Source: Aquilutibacter rugosus
Lineage (GTDB): Bacteria; Pseudomonadota; Gammaproteobacteria; Xanthomonadales; Xanthomonadaceae
NCBI RefSeq assembly: GCF_036541335.1
Contig: NZ_JAZHBO010000001.1
Location: 248,001-312,000 of the forward strand
Direction: 5' to 3'
Length of the DNA stretch: 64,000 nt
Part shown: piece by piece, positions 42,467 to 51,504 of the stretch
Numbering within the stretch: position 1 is the stretch's first letter
Layout: the number at the start of each line of letters is the position of its first letter
Position numbers and translations under genes: made by a program
The notes under the pieces: model-generated
What the model was told of the DNA's origin: nothing
Database searches by the model: none
Seen by the model: only the letters and a program-made list of their open reading frames with translations

Positions 42467-42850
42467 TTAGTGATGCTTGCCGTTGTGCTTGTCTTGCTTG
42501 GTGTACTTGGTCTTTACGACTTTCGTCTTACGGACCTCGTAGCGGCGATCGTCGTCGCGGGACTTGTTATGGCCCGGCTGGGTGCCGTAGTAGCCATGTG
42601 CAACGCCGCGCGGCGCATTGCGGTAGTACGTGCGGCGACCGTTTTCACGGACTACGATAATGCGGTCTTCCGGACGGTATTGGCCGTAACGGTAATACGG
42701 GACACCACCGCGGTACACGATGTCATTGACGTTCACGATCACGCGCGCAATGTCCACGATGCTTTGGGCTTGAGCAGGCTGCGGCGCAATGGCCATCGTC
42801 AGACCGGCGGAAACGGCAGCGGCTGCCAGGTACATCTTGAAATTCTTCAT
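42467..42850 (-). CDS. Tyr/Arg-rich periplasmic protein, paralogue B
   Basis: A 127-residue protein with a signal peptide (MKNFKMYLAAAAVSAG to AQAQ) and the same core as paralogue A (SIVDIARVIVNVNDIVYRGGVPYYRYGQYRPEDRIIVVRENGRRTYYRN). The tail differs: short, Lys/His-rich (TKYTKQDKHNGKHH) instead of Arg/Asp-rich. The start at 42850 is fixed by the signal peptide. The function is unknown. Confidence 0.8.
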   Translation of the reverse strand: MKNFKMYLAAAAVSAGLTMAIAPQPAQAQSIVDIARVIVNVNDIVYRGGVPYYRYGQYRPEDRIIVVRENGRRTYYRNAPRGVAHGYYGTQPGHNKSRDDDRRYEVRKTKVVKTKYTKQDKHNGKHH

Positions 42851-42984
42851 GTTGCTCTCCCGGGCCGTTGTGGAAGTAATGTGGCGTTGGGACCAGACTC
42901 GCATTGTGATCCTGAATCGAATTCCAATTGTCCCGATCCATGCGCTACATAGCGCATGGTGCATTCAGCTACTGAAACGAGTAT

Positions 42985-43716
42985 TTAGGAAGTCGCGGCT
43001 TGCGCAAGTTCAACCAGGGCATCAACAGCCGCAACTAAACCCGATGCATCGCTGACGACTCGCAGGCGGCTCGCCGCTTCGCCACGCGGTGCTTCGGCAT
43101 GTTCCAGCGCCCAGGTGGAGTGATAAGGCACGTGCACGCCCCAGCCACCCAACTCCACGACCGGCAGAATGTCGCTCTTGAGTGAGTTCCCGATCATCAG
43201 GAACTCGGAAGGTTCAACTTCGAATTCACGCAACAGGCGGGAGTACGTGGATGTGTCCTTTTCCGACACAATTTCGATCCGCTGAAACTGCGGCGTCAAT
43301 GTCGCCTGACGGACTTTGGCCTCCTGGTGAAACAGATCGCCTTTGGTAATCAGCACCAGATCATGGCGGGTGCCCAGCGCACGCACCGCGTCCTCGATAC
43401 CATCGAGCAGTTCGACCGGATGCGTGAGCAAGCCTCGTCCCAGTTCCAGAATGCGATGAATATCACGGGCACTGATGCGATCCTGCGTGATCTCAACCGC
43501 CGCCTGCAACATGGACAGGGTCATGCCCTTGGCACCGTAGCCGTACAGACCCACGTTTTGCCGTTCAATCTGCAGCAAATGGGCCTGGACTTCCTGCCGT
43601 TGCAGGTCCAGATACTCGCCCATGATCGCTTCGTACGCGGCTTGCGCTTCGTCAAAGTAATCCTGGCTGCGCCAAAGGGTGTCGTCGGCATCAAAGCCGA
43701 CCATGCGAATGCTCAT
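42985..43716 (-). CDS. HAD-superfamily hydrolase
   Basis: A 243-residue HAD phosphatase. Motif I is FDADDTLW (Asp8 nucleophile, Asp10), then a helical cap region. Motif II is Thr in LITKGD, motif III is Lys in SEKD, and motif IV is in MIGNSLKSDI. The FDADDTLW start is typical of a group often annotated as HAD family hydrolase with no set substrate. It is followed by the M23 peptidase gene upstream on the same strand (28 bp gap). Confidence 0.9.
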   Translation of the reverse strand: MSIRMVGFDADDTLWRSQDYFDEAQAAYEAIMGEYLDLQRQEVQAHLLQIERQNVGLYGYGAKGMTLSMLQAAVEITQDRISARDIHRILELGRGLLTHPVELLDGIEDAVRALGTRHDLVLITKGDLFHQEAKVRQATLTPQFQRIEIVSEKDTSTYSRLLREFEVEPSEFLMIGNSLKSDILPVVELGGWGVHVPYHSTWALEHAEAPRGEAASRLRVVSDASGLVAAVDALVELAQAATS

Positions 43717-43743
43717 ACTGCTCGCAGGGTAATGGGTCGGATC

Positions 43744-44421
43744 TTATTGTATCGGGGCCGGCGTCAATGCCCGCTGCAGTAGCGGATACGGATTCAGCGG
43801 CGTGCCGTTGCTCCAGCCGTCATCGGCCGCCAGGGCATTCACTGCAAAGTGCAGATGCGGTGCATCGGGACTGGCGTTGCCGGTATGACCGACATACCCG
43901 AGTACTTGCCCGCGTCGCAGGAACTGCCCCTCGGCCAGGCCGGGTGCGTAGGCGCTCAAATGCGCGTAATACAGGCTGAAGCGATCACCGGGCAAGAACT
44001 GGTAGGCAGTCAATCCGCCGGCGGCACTGGTATAGAGTTTGACTAGACGGCCATCGGCAGCGGCCAGCACGGACGTCCCCTCGGCGGCCATGATGTCGAT
44101 GGCATTGTGCACGCGTGAATCCGAGCGAGCCTGCGTGTAGGTATCGAGCAGCTGATCGGCGCGCACGCCCTGCACCGGAATCTGCAACTGCAAACCGGAG
44201 GCATCCGCCACGGAGGCGCTACTGCCACCCGCAGGCGTGACCGAACGATCGGCACCCGCATTCGGGTTCGAAGTGACGGCGGGCGCGGCTGCGATGCGTG
44301 CTTTCGGCACCGGCGTGGGCCGTGAGCCGAGCGAGAGCGGCGGCAAGACCATGCCGACCACGACCCCCACCAGGATCGCCAGCAGATGCGTGACGATCAG
44401 CGTGTCGCGGGAGCGGGCCAT
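43744..44421 (-). CDS. M23-family (LytM-like) peptidase
   Basis: A 225-residue membrane-anchored or exported protein with one N-terminal hydrophobic segment (about 9-28) and an Ala/Pro-rich linker. The LytM domain carries the zinc motifs: His105 and Asp109 in HNAID, and HLH (189-191) in PHLHF. These enzymes cut peptidoglycan cross-bridges, or activate amidases if degenerate; here all ligands are present. It lies 18 bp after the L,D-transpeptidase gene, so two cell-wall enzymes are adjacent. Confidence 0.9.
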   Translation of the reverse strand: MARSRDTLIVTHLLAILVGVVVGMVLPPLSLGSRPTPVPKARIAAAPAVTSNPNAGADRSVTPAGGSSASVADASGLQLQIPVQGVRADQLLDTYTQARSDSRVHNAIDIMAAEGTSVLAAADGRLVKLYTSAAGGLTAYQFLPGDRFSLYYAHLSAYAPGLAEGQFLRRGQVLGYVGHTGNASPDAPHLHFAVNALAADDGWSNGTPLNPYPLLQRALTPAPIQ

Positions 44422-44439
44422 GCGCGCCGTATCCCCGTC

Positions 44440-45456
44440 TTATTCCTGGAAGTGAACCGGTGTGGATTCACCGACCGCTGCACCGACGGCCAGCACCGAC
44501 CAGTTGGTCAGCCGCACGCAACCGTGCGAGGCGCCCTTGGCAATGATGGAGGGCTCGGGCGTGCCATGGATGCCGTAGTGTTCTTTGGTCAGATCAATCC
44601 ACATGATGCCAACCGGCGAGTTCGGGCCCGGCTGCAGGATGGCGGTTTGCTTTTTCTTGTTCTTGTGTTCCCAGAACAACTTGCTGTTGTAGTGGTAGGT
44701 GGGGTTGCGATGCACACCGGTAATGCCCCAGTCACCCAAGGGCAATGGATCGTACTGATCGGTGCCCATGGTCACCGGGAATTGGGCAATCATTTTGCCT
44801 GCACTGTCCTCGAGCCACAGAATCTTATCGCTCTTGTCCACGACAAGCTTGGCCACGCCTGACAATGCGGTCTGCACGGGCAGCGGTACGATGATTTCCT
44901 CGCCCACAGTGCTGAAGCTGGCCGAGGGGTTCAGGCGCTTGATCAGATTCGGGCTGGCGTGGAACCGTTCGCCCAGCATCTCCATGATGTTGCGGTAGCC
45001 CAGACGGTCCAGCTTGGACTTGGCCATCATATCGCCGGGAATGTCGTAGTAAGGACCTTCGATGTCGAGATCCGACAGCTTGTAGGTGGTCAAGGCCGGC
45101 GCGGTGTCGCGATTGAGCAGCTCCCAGACCTGATCGTTGAGCTTGCCGGTGACCTCGAGGCCGTTGGCCTGCTGAAATCCACGCACGGCACGCTGCATGT
45201 TGGAGCCATCTGCACCGTCGATTTCGCCGGGCGAGAAATACGCACGGTCCAGCAGCACTTGGGCACGTAACATGCCCTGGAAGCCGGTCTTGGTCGCATT
45301 GCTGTTGACCTTGTCCATGGTCTTGCTATCGACAGTAGCCGATGCCGCTGTCGTGGCCTGTGCAGTCGGCGCGGCATTCTGGGTGATGCCGATGGCAGGA
45401 ACGGCCAGCAGCAGCGCACTCACGCCCCATGCCGTCAATGAATTCTTGGCAGACAT
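44440..45456 (-). CDS. L,D-transpeptidase with peptidoglycan-binding domain
   Basis: A 338-residue exported enzyme starting MSAKNSLTAWG, chosen because GGAG sits 7 nt upstream. A signal peptide of about 26 residues is followed by a PG-binding-1 domain (about 62-115: MLRAQVLLDRAYFSPG..IDG, AVRGFQQANGLEVTG) and a YkuD catalytic domain with the nucleophile Cys313 in SHGCVRLTN and HGTPEPS upstream. L,D-transpeptidases make 3-3 crosslinks or attach lipoproteins to peptidoglycan, or make meso-DAP bonds. It is periplasmic. Confidence 0.95.
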   Translation of the reverse strand: MSAKNSLTAWGVSALLLAVPAIGITQNAAPTAQATTAASATVDSKTMDKVNSNATKTGFQGMLRAQVLLDRAYFSPGEIDGADGSNMQRAVRGFQQANGLEVTGKLNDQVWELLNRDTAPALTTYKLSDLDIEGPYYDIPGDMMAKSKLDRLGYRNIMEMLGERFHASPNLIKRLNPSASFSTVGEEIIVPLPVQTALSGVAKLVVDKSDKILWLEDSAGKMIAQFPVTMGTDQYDPLPLGDWGITGVHRNPTYHYNSKLFWEHKNKKKQTAILQPGPNSPVGIMWIDLTKEHYGIHGTPEPSIIAKGASHGCVRLTNWSVLAVGAAVGESTPVHFQE

Positions 45457-45601
45457 TTGTGACTCCGTCATCCTTGGTCCTAAGCTCATTTCAACATAGC
45501 AAAGTTTGCGTCAGGGCTCGTGATGGCGCCGTGACCGCGTTCAGTTTCAAGTCGAGTCAATATGCGGCAGAATACAGACCACACCCCTTAAATAATGCTG
45601 C

Positions 45602-45850
45602 ATGTCCATGACTGACACTTTGCCCGACCGCCTGTCCAACGATCCAACCAGCCCCTACTACGACGAGGCCGTCCTCCATCGGGGCATCGGCATTCGGTTC
45701 AACGGCCAGGAACGCAACAATGTCGAGGAATACTGCGTGTCCGAGGGCTGGATCCGCACCGCCGTCGGTCGGTCGCTCGATCGCCGCGGCCAGCCCATGA
45801 CTATCAAAGTTAAGGGTACCGTCGAACCGTTCCTTAAGCCGCAGGAATGA
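45602..45850 (+). CDS. DUF3297 family protein
   Basis: An 82-residue cytoplasmic protein that matches DUF3297 along its length: LPDRLSNDPTSPYYDE, RGIGIRFNGQER, NNVEEYCVSEGW, VKGTVEPFLK. The function is unknown. Two ATGs (45602 and 45608) are both plausible. Its stop overlaps the start of the next gene by 4 bp. Confidence 0.92.
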   Translation: MSMTDTLPDRLSNDPTSPYYDEAVLHRGIGIRFNGQERNNVEEYCVSEGWIRTAVGRSLDRRGQPMTIKVKGTVEPFLKPQE

Positions 45851-46350
45851 CCGCGACCGCTGCTCCTTCGGCCGCCTTTTTGCGGCTGATGCGCTCGCGC
45901 TGGGCATTCGGCGCCTACCTCCGCCGCAAGGTGCCGATGGCGGCGTTTGCCCGCATTCGCCTCGAATCGATTGATGCTGACCGATGCCGAGTCACGGTCC
46001 CGTATTCCCGTCGCACCACCAATCCGTTTCGCTCGACCTACTTCGGAGCCCTCACGGCGGCAGCCGAATTGAGCACGGGCATCCTGGCAATGGCGCATCT
46101 GTACGATCACCGCGAACAGGTCGCCATGTTGATGGTCAACTGCCGCGCCGACTTCGATAAGAAGGCGACGGATCTGACCGCATTTGAATGCGATCAGGGA
46201 GCCTTAGTCGCGGCCGTGATTACGCAGACGCTGCAACAGCCCGAACCGCGCACCATCACGATGCAGACGGTCGGCAAAAACCAAGCGGGCGACATTGTCG
46301 CCCGCTTGGAATTTACCTGGAGTTTTAAGGCCCGTAGCCGGGCGGCCTAA
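45847..46350 (+). CDS. DUF4442 hot-dog-fold protein
   Basis: A 167-residue protein with the DUF4442 pattern: RVTVPYSRRTTNPFRSTYFGALTAAAELSTG, then strands ending in LEFTWSFKAR. The hot-dog fold is shared by PaaI-type thioesterases, so acyl-CoA hydrolysis is possible but not shown. It is translationally coupled to the DUF3297 gene and convergent with aceE. Confidence 0.9.
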   Translation: MTATAAPSAAFLRLMRSRWAFGAYLRRKVPMAAFARIRLESIDADRCRVTVPYSRRTTNPFRSTYFGALTAAAELSTGILAMAHLYDHREQVAMLMVNCRADFDKKATDLTAFECDQGALVAAVITQTLQQPEPRTITMQTVGKNQAGDIVARLEFTWSFKARSRAA

Positions 46351-46380
46351 GCCACCCGAACATACGACCACCCTGCTCGC

Positions 46381-49053
46381 TTAGGCGAGCAAGGGGTTGG
46401 GCTTGTCGGCGCGAATGCCGAACACCTCGATGGCGCGGGCCACATCTTTGGCCTGCAGCTTGCCGTCGGCCGCCAGAGCCGCCACGGCCGCATGCGCAAT
46501 GTAGTTGCGGTCGACTTCGAAATGGCGACGCAAGTTCCAGCGCGTGTCGCTACGCCCGAAACCATCGGTGCCCAGCACGACATAACGACCGGGGACGAAC
46601 TCGCGAATCTGGTCGGAGTACGTACGGATGTAGTCGGTTGCGACAATCGTCGGGCCGTCGGAATCCGACAGTTGCTGCGTCACATACGGCACGCGTTGGG
46701 TTTCGAGCGGATGCAGACGGTTCCAGCGCGAGCAATCGTGACCGTCGCGAGCGAGCTCGTTGAAGCTCGGCGCCGCAAACAGATCGGCCTTGATGCCGAA
46801 TTCCTTGTCGAGCAGTTCGGCAGCGGCGATCACTTCGCGGAAGATCGTACCCGAACCGAGCAGCTTGACGCGCAGCGAATCGGCGGCGACGTTCTCCGCA
46901 GCACGGAACTTGTACAGACCGCGGACGATGCCCTCGCGCGCGCCCTCGGGCATGGCCGGGTGCGGGTAGTTCTCGTTCATCAGGGTGATGTAGTAGAACT
47001 CATCGACCTGCTCGGTCAGCATGCGTTGCATGCCGTGCTGCAGGATAGTCACCACTTCGTAGGCAAAGGTCGGATCGTACGAGCGGCAGTTCGGAATCAG
47101 ACCGGCCTGGACCAGGCTGTGGCCGTCTTCGTGCTGCAGGCCCTCGCCGTTGAGCGTGGTGCGACCGGCGGTACCGCCCAGCAGGAATCCGCGTGCACGC
47201 ATGTCGGCCGCTTGCCAGGCGCTGTCGCCAATGCGTTGGAAGCCGAACATGGAGTAGTAGATGTAGAACGGCAACATCTGCAGGTTGTTGGTCGAGTACG
47301 AAGTCGCACCCGCCAGCCACGATGCAAAGGCACCGGCTTCGGTGATGCCCTCTTCGAGCACTTGGCCGCCGTTGTCTTCGCGGTAGTACATCAGCTGATC
47401 GCGGTCGACCGGCTTGTACTTTTGACCTTGCGGCGCATAGATACCGATCTGGCGGAACAGGCCTTCCATACCGAACGTACGTGCCTCGTCAGCGACGATT
47501 GGCACCGAGCGCGGGCCGACCTGCTTGTCGCGCAGAATCACGTTGAGTGCCTGCACGAAGGCCATGGTCGTGGAAATTTCACGATCACCGGTGCCTTGGG
47601 TCAACCGCTCAAAGGCCTCGAGGGCCGGAGCCTGCAGGGACTCATCGGACTTTCGACGACGCGCCGGCAGGAAACCGCTCAGGTTCTTGCGGCGATCGAG
47701 CAGGTACTGCACTTCGGGCGAGTCCTTGCCCGGATGGAAGAACGGCAGTTCCTTGTCGGTGATCAGCTCATCCTTGACCGGAATGTTGAAGCGGTCGCGA
47801 AAGGCGCGAATGTCATCGGCGCCCATCTTCTTGGTGTTGTGTGTCGGGTTGAGCGCCTCCCCTGCTGCGCCCATGCCGTAGCCCTTGACCGTCTTGGCCA
47901 GGATGACCGAAGGCCGACCTTGCGTGTTCACTGCCTCGTGATAGGCGGCGTAGACCTTTTGCGGGTCGTGGCCGCCGCGGTTCAGACGCCAGATGTCCTC
48001 GTCGGACATGTTGGCGACCAGGGCCGCCGTTTCCGGATACTTGCCGAAGAAATGCTCGCGCGTGTACGCACCGCCGAAGGCCTTACAGTTCTGGTATTCG
48101 CCATCGACCGTTTCCATCATCAGCTGACGCAGTTTGCCGGTCTTGTCGCGCGCCAACAGCGGATCCCAGTACGAACCCCAAACCGTCTTGATGACATTCC
48201 AGTCGGCGCCGCGGAACTGCCCCTCGAGCTGCTGGATGATCTTGCCGTTGCCGCGCACGGGACCGTCGAGACGTTGCAGGTTGCAGTTGATCACAAAGAT
48301 CAGGTTGTCCAGGCCCTCACGGCCGGCGACCGAAATCGCGCCCAGGGATTCGGGTTCGTCGGTCTCGCCATCGCCCAGGAAACACCAGACCTTGCGGTCG
48401 GACTTGGGCATCAGGCCACGGCCTTCGAGATATTTCCAGAAGCGTGCCTGGTAGATGGCACCAATCGGGCCCAGACCCATGGACACGGTCGGGAACTGCC
48501 AGAAATCCGGCATCAGCCACGGGTGCGGATACGATGGCACACCTTTGCCGTCGACTTCCATGCGGAAGTTGTCGATCTGTTCCTCGGTCAGACGCCCTTC
48601 GAGGAAGGCGCGCGAGTAGATGCCCGGCGAGCTATGGCCCTGCACGCCGATGAAGTCGCCCGGATGGTCGCCCTCGGCACCGCGGAAGAAGTGATTGAAG
48701 CCGACGTCGTACAACGTGGCGGCCGACGAGAACGAGGCGATGTGGCCGCCGAGTTCACCGGGCTTGCGGTTGGCGCGGACCACCATCGCCATGGCATTCC
48801 AGCGAATGATGGCGCGGATGCGGTGTTCCATCGCGGCATCGCCCGGATTGCGGGCCTCTAGGTGCGACGGGATGGTGTTGATGTATTCGGTAGTCGGCGA
48901 GAACGGCAGATGGGCGCCGGCACGACGCGTCACCTCGACGACATTTTCAAGCAGTGCATGAGCGCGGTTGGCACCATCGCGGTCGATCACCGCCTGTACG
49001 GATTCGACCCATTCCTGGGTTTCGGTGGGATCTAAATCGTGGTCCTGCATCAT
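46381..49053 (-). CDS. aceE: Pyruvate dehydrogenase E1 component, homodimeric
   Basis: An 890-residue thiamine-diphosphate enzyme decarboxylating pyruvate, close to the 887 residues of E. coli AceE. The ThDP motif GDGETDEPESLGAISVAGREGLDNLIFVIN is near 230-260. IQLLEGQFRGADWNVI-like and YGMGAAGE segments are present, with DEARTFGMEGLFRQIGIY in the second domain. The start at 49053 (MMQDHDLDPTE) is inferred; an in-frame ATG 13 codons earlier is less likely. Its E2/E3 partners are at 0.7-3.9 kb, an unusual separation for this complex. Confidence 0.97.
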   Translation of the reverse strand: MMQDHDLDPTETQEWVESVQAVIDRDGANRAHALLENVVEVTRRAGAHLPFSPTTEYINTIPSHLEARNPGDAAMEHRIRAIIRWNAMAMVVRANRKPGELGGHIASFSSAATLYDVGFNHFFRGAEGDHPGDFIGVQGHSSPGIYSRAFLEGRLTEEQIDNFRMEVDGKGVPSYPHPWLMPDFWQFPTVSMGLGPIGAIYQARFWKYLEGRGLMPKSDRKVWCFLGDGETDEPESLGAISVAGREGLDNLIFVINCNLQRLDGPVRGNGKIIQQLEGQFRGADWNVIKTVWGSYWDPLLARDKTGKLRQLMMETVDGEYQNCKAFGGAYTREHFFGKYPETAALVANMSDEDIWRLNRGGHDPQKVYAAYHEAVNTQGRPSVILAKTVKGYGMGAAGEALNPTHNTKKMGADDIRAFRDRFNIPVKDELITDKELPFFHPGKDSPEVQYLLDRRKNLSGFLPARRRKSDESLQAPALEAFERLTQGTGDREISTTMAFVQALNVILRDKQVGPRSVPIVADEARTFGMEGLFRQIGIYAPQGQKYKPVDRDQLMYYREDNGGQVLEEGITEAGAFASWLAGATSYSTNNLQMLPFYIYYSMFGFQRIGDSAWQAADMRARGFLLGGTAGRTTLNGEGLQHEDGHSLVQAGLIPNCRSYDPTFAYEVVTILQHGMQRMLTEQVDEFYYITLMNENYPHPAMPEGAREGIVRGLYKFRAAENVAADSLRVKLLGSGTIFREVIAAAELLDKEFGIKADLFAAPSFNELARDGHDCSRWNRLHPLETQRVPYVTQQLSDSDGPTIVATDYIRTYSDQIREFVPGRYVVLGTDGFGRSDTRWNLRRHFEVDRNYIAHAAVAALAADGKLQAKDVARAIEVFGIRADKPNPLLA

Positions 49054-49112
49054 GGCGCCGTCCGCTTCTCTGGTCTTGATCTTTAGAACCAATCATTCTA
49101 GCGCCTGAACAG

Positions 49113-49140
49113 CAGGACGGCACCCTACGGTGCCGTCCTG
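49113..49140. terminator. Strong hairpin between maeB and aceE
   Basis: A perfect 12-bp stem (caggacggcacc, loop ctac, complement) lies 22 bp after the maeB stop and 60 bp before aceE. It has no T-tract on either strand. It may still act as a barrier or as an RNA-stability element between the two genes. Confidence 0.55.
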
Positions 49141-49161
49141 ACTACGTTTGCGAAGGTTGAA

Positions 49162-51471
49162 TCAACCCGCTTTTCCGGCCTCTCGGCGCTGTTTACGGAG
49201 CTGCGCTTCGACCGCCGCGATGGCCGTCATGTTGATGATGCGACGCACGGTAGCCGCGGGTGTCAGGATGTGCGCCGACTGGTCAAGGCCCATCAGAATC
49301 GGACCAATGGCCACGCCATCGGTCATGACTCGCATCATGTTGTACACGATGTTGGCCGAGTCCAGATTCGGCATGACAAACAGGTTGGCACGGCCTTTGA
49401 GCGTGGTGTCCGGGAAGATGCGGTGACGCAGTTCGTCATCCCAGGCCGAGTCGGCCATCATTTCGCCATCGACGTTGAGCTCGGGCATGCGCGCCTTGAG
49501 AATGCGGCGCACTTCGGCCATTTTCTGCGCCGAGGCATCGTTATGCGAACCGAAGTTGCTGTGCGACAGCAGCGCCACGCGCGGCTCGACACCGAACAGC
49601 TTCATGCGGTAGGTGGCCTGCAGGGTGGAATCGGCAATCAGCTCGGCGCTCGGATCCAGCTGCGAGTGCGTATCCAGGAAGAACCACACGCCCTTATCGT
49701 TCAGCACGGCGCTCATGGCAGACGTGGCTTTGACGCCCGGATCGTAATCGAACACGGTGCGCAGGTAGCCGATCTTTTTATGGAAGCGCCCGACGATACC
49801 GGTGATCAGCGCGTCGGCCTCGCCCCGCTCGACCATCAGACTGGCGACCAGGGTCGGCGTCGAACGCAAGAGCTTTTTGGCGGACGGCGGAGTCACGCCC
49901 TTGCGGCCCGTCAGACGCAGATAGTGCTGCCAGTACTCGTCGTACCGCGGATCGTTATCAATGTTGGTCAGTTCGAAGTCTTTGCCGGCTTCGAGACGCA
50001 GGCCGAGCTTGCGGATCCGCGCTTCGATCACGTCCGGGCGACCGACCAGGATCGGGCGCGCCAGACCGTCATCTACCACCGATTGCACGGCTTGCAGCAC
50101 TACGGTTTCTTCGCCCTCGGCAAAGACGACGCGCTGCAGGTTCGACTTGGCGCGCTCGAACACGGGCTTCATCAGGAAGCCGGTGCGATGGACCAGTTGC
50201 GACAGGTGCTCCTCGTACGCTGCCAGCGACTCCATCGGACGGGAAGCGACACCGGACTCCATGGCCGCACGGGCCACTGCAGGCGCCAGCGACATCAGCA
50301 GGCGCGGATCGAACGGGCGCGGAATCAGATACTCAGCGCCGAATTTGGGAACTTCGCCGGCGTAGGCGCCGCCGCCATCAACAGCTTCACGACGCGCCAG
50401 GTCCGCAATGGCGTGCACGCAGGCGAGCTTCATTTCCTCGTTGATCACGGTCGCGCCGACATCGAGTGCGCCACGGAAGATATACGGGAAACACAGGGCG
50501 TTATTGACCTGGTTCGGGTAATCGCTGCGACCCGTGGCGATGATGGCGTCGGGGCGCACGGCCCTGGCATCCTCGGGCAGGACCTCCGGATAGGGGTTCG
50601 CCAGCGCCAGAATGATGGGCTGGTCGGCCATGGTGACAACCATCTCGGGCTTGAGGATGCCGCCGGCCGAAAGGCCCAGAAACACATCGGCATCTTTGAC
50701 GATTTCGGCCAGGCTGCGCGCTGCAGTATCCCGGGCGTAGCGGGCCTTGTCGGGATCGAGGTTCGGACGACCGGTGTAGATCACGCCATCGCGGTCAAAC
50801 GCGGTGATGTTTTCGCGCTTGACGCCCAGCGCCACCAGCATATCCAGACAGGCAATACCGGCCGCACCGGCGCCTGTCGTGGCCACCTTGATCTGAGTGA
50901 TGTCCTTGCCGACCACGTGCAGGGCATTGAGCACTGCCGCGCCGACGATAATCGAGGTGCCGTGCTGGTCATCGTGGAACACGGGGATATTCATGCGCTC
51001 GCGCAGCTTGCGCTCGACGATGAAACATTCCGGCGCCTTGATATCTTCGAGGTTGATGCCGCCAAAGGTCGGCTCCAGCGAAGCAATAATCTCGACCAGT
51101 TTGTCGGGATCGCGTTCGTCCACTTCGATGTCGAACACATCAATACCGGCGAACTTCTGGAACAGGACACCCTTGCCCTCCATCACCGGCTTGCCGGCCA
51201 GCGCACCGATGTCGCCCAGACCGAGCACTGCCGTGCCATTGGAGATCACCGCGACGAGATTGCCGCGCGCCGTATATTCGGAAGCGAGTTTGGGATCGCG
51301 GGCAATTTCCTCGCACGCGTAGGCGACGCCCGGCGAGTAGGCCAACGACAGGTCGCGTTGCGTGACCATGGGCTTGGTGGCCGTGACCTTGATTTTGCCC
51401 TTGGGATGGGCGCTGTGATAGGCCAGTGCGGCCTGCTTCAGGTCATCGTCTTTGACGTGCTCGTCGGTCAT
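49162..51471 (-). CDS. maeB: NADP-dependent malic enzyme with phosphotransacetylase-like domain
   Basis: A 769-residue MaeB-type fusion. The malic enzyme part (about 1-430) has GDIGALAGKPVMEGK, the NADP loop GAGAAGIACLDML and GRSDYPNQVNN. The second half (about 440-769) resembles phosphate acetyltransferase, with FAEGEE, LVGRP and NFGSHNDASA segments; in E. coli this part is regulatory. It decarboxylates malate to pyruvate, feeding AceE next door. The start at 51471 (MTDEHVKDD) has a plausible AAATG context. Confidence 0.96.
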   Translation of the reverse strand: MTDEHVKDDDLKQAALAYHSAHPKGKIKVTATKPMVTQRDLSLAYSPGVAYACEEIARDPKLASEYTARGNLVAVISNGTAVLGLGDIGALAGKPVMEGKGVLFQKFAGIDVFDIEVDERDPDKLVEIIASLEPTFGGINLEDIKAPECFIVERKLRERMNIPVFHDDQHGTSIIVGAAVLNALHVVGKDITQIKVATTGAGAAGIACLDMLVALGVKRENITAFDRDGVIYTGRPNLDPDKARYARDTAARSLAEIVKDADVFLGLSAGGILKPEMVVTMADQPIILALANPYPEVLPEDARAVRPDAIIATGRSDYPNQVNNALCFPYIFRGALDVGATVINEEMKLACVHAIADLARREAVDGGGAYAGEVPKFGAEYLIPRPFDPRLLMSLAPAVARAAMESGVASRPMESLAAYEEHLSQLVHRTGFLMKPVFERAKSNLQRVVFAEGEETVVLQAVQSVVDDGLARPILVGRPDVIEARIRKLGLRLEAGKDFELTNIDNDPRYDEYWQHYLRLTGRKGVTPPSAKKLLRSTPTLVASLMVERGEADALITGIVGRFHKKIGYLRTVFDYDPGVKATSAMSAVLNDKGVWFFLDTHSQLDPSAELIADSTLQATYRMKLFGVEPRVALLSHSNFGSHNDASAQKMAEVRRILKARMPELNVDGEMMADSAWDDELRHRIFPDTTLKGRANLFVMPNLDSANIVYNMMRVMTDGVAIGPILMGLDQSAHILTPAATVRRIINMTAIAAVEAQLRKQRREAGKAG

Positions 51472-51504
51472 TTCTCGACACAAATCCGGGTGCGGGCTGG
51501 CCTT

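Noticed and set aside
46492..48861. A 789-codon open frame opposite aceE, and a 746-codon frame opposite maeB (49270-51510)
   Set aside because: They are exact antisense shadows of strongly supported genes, arising from GC-biased codon use. The translations have no recognisable motifs and their starts have no ribosome sites.
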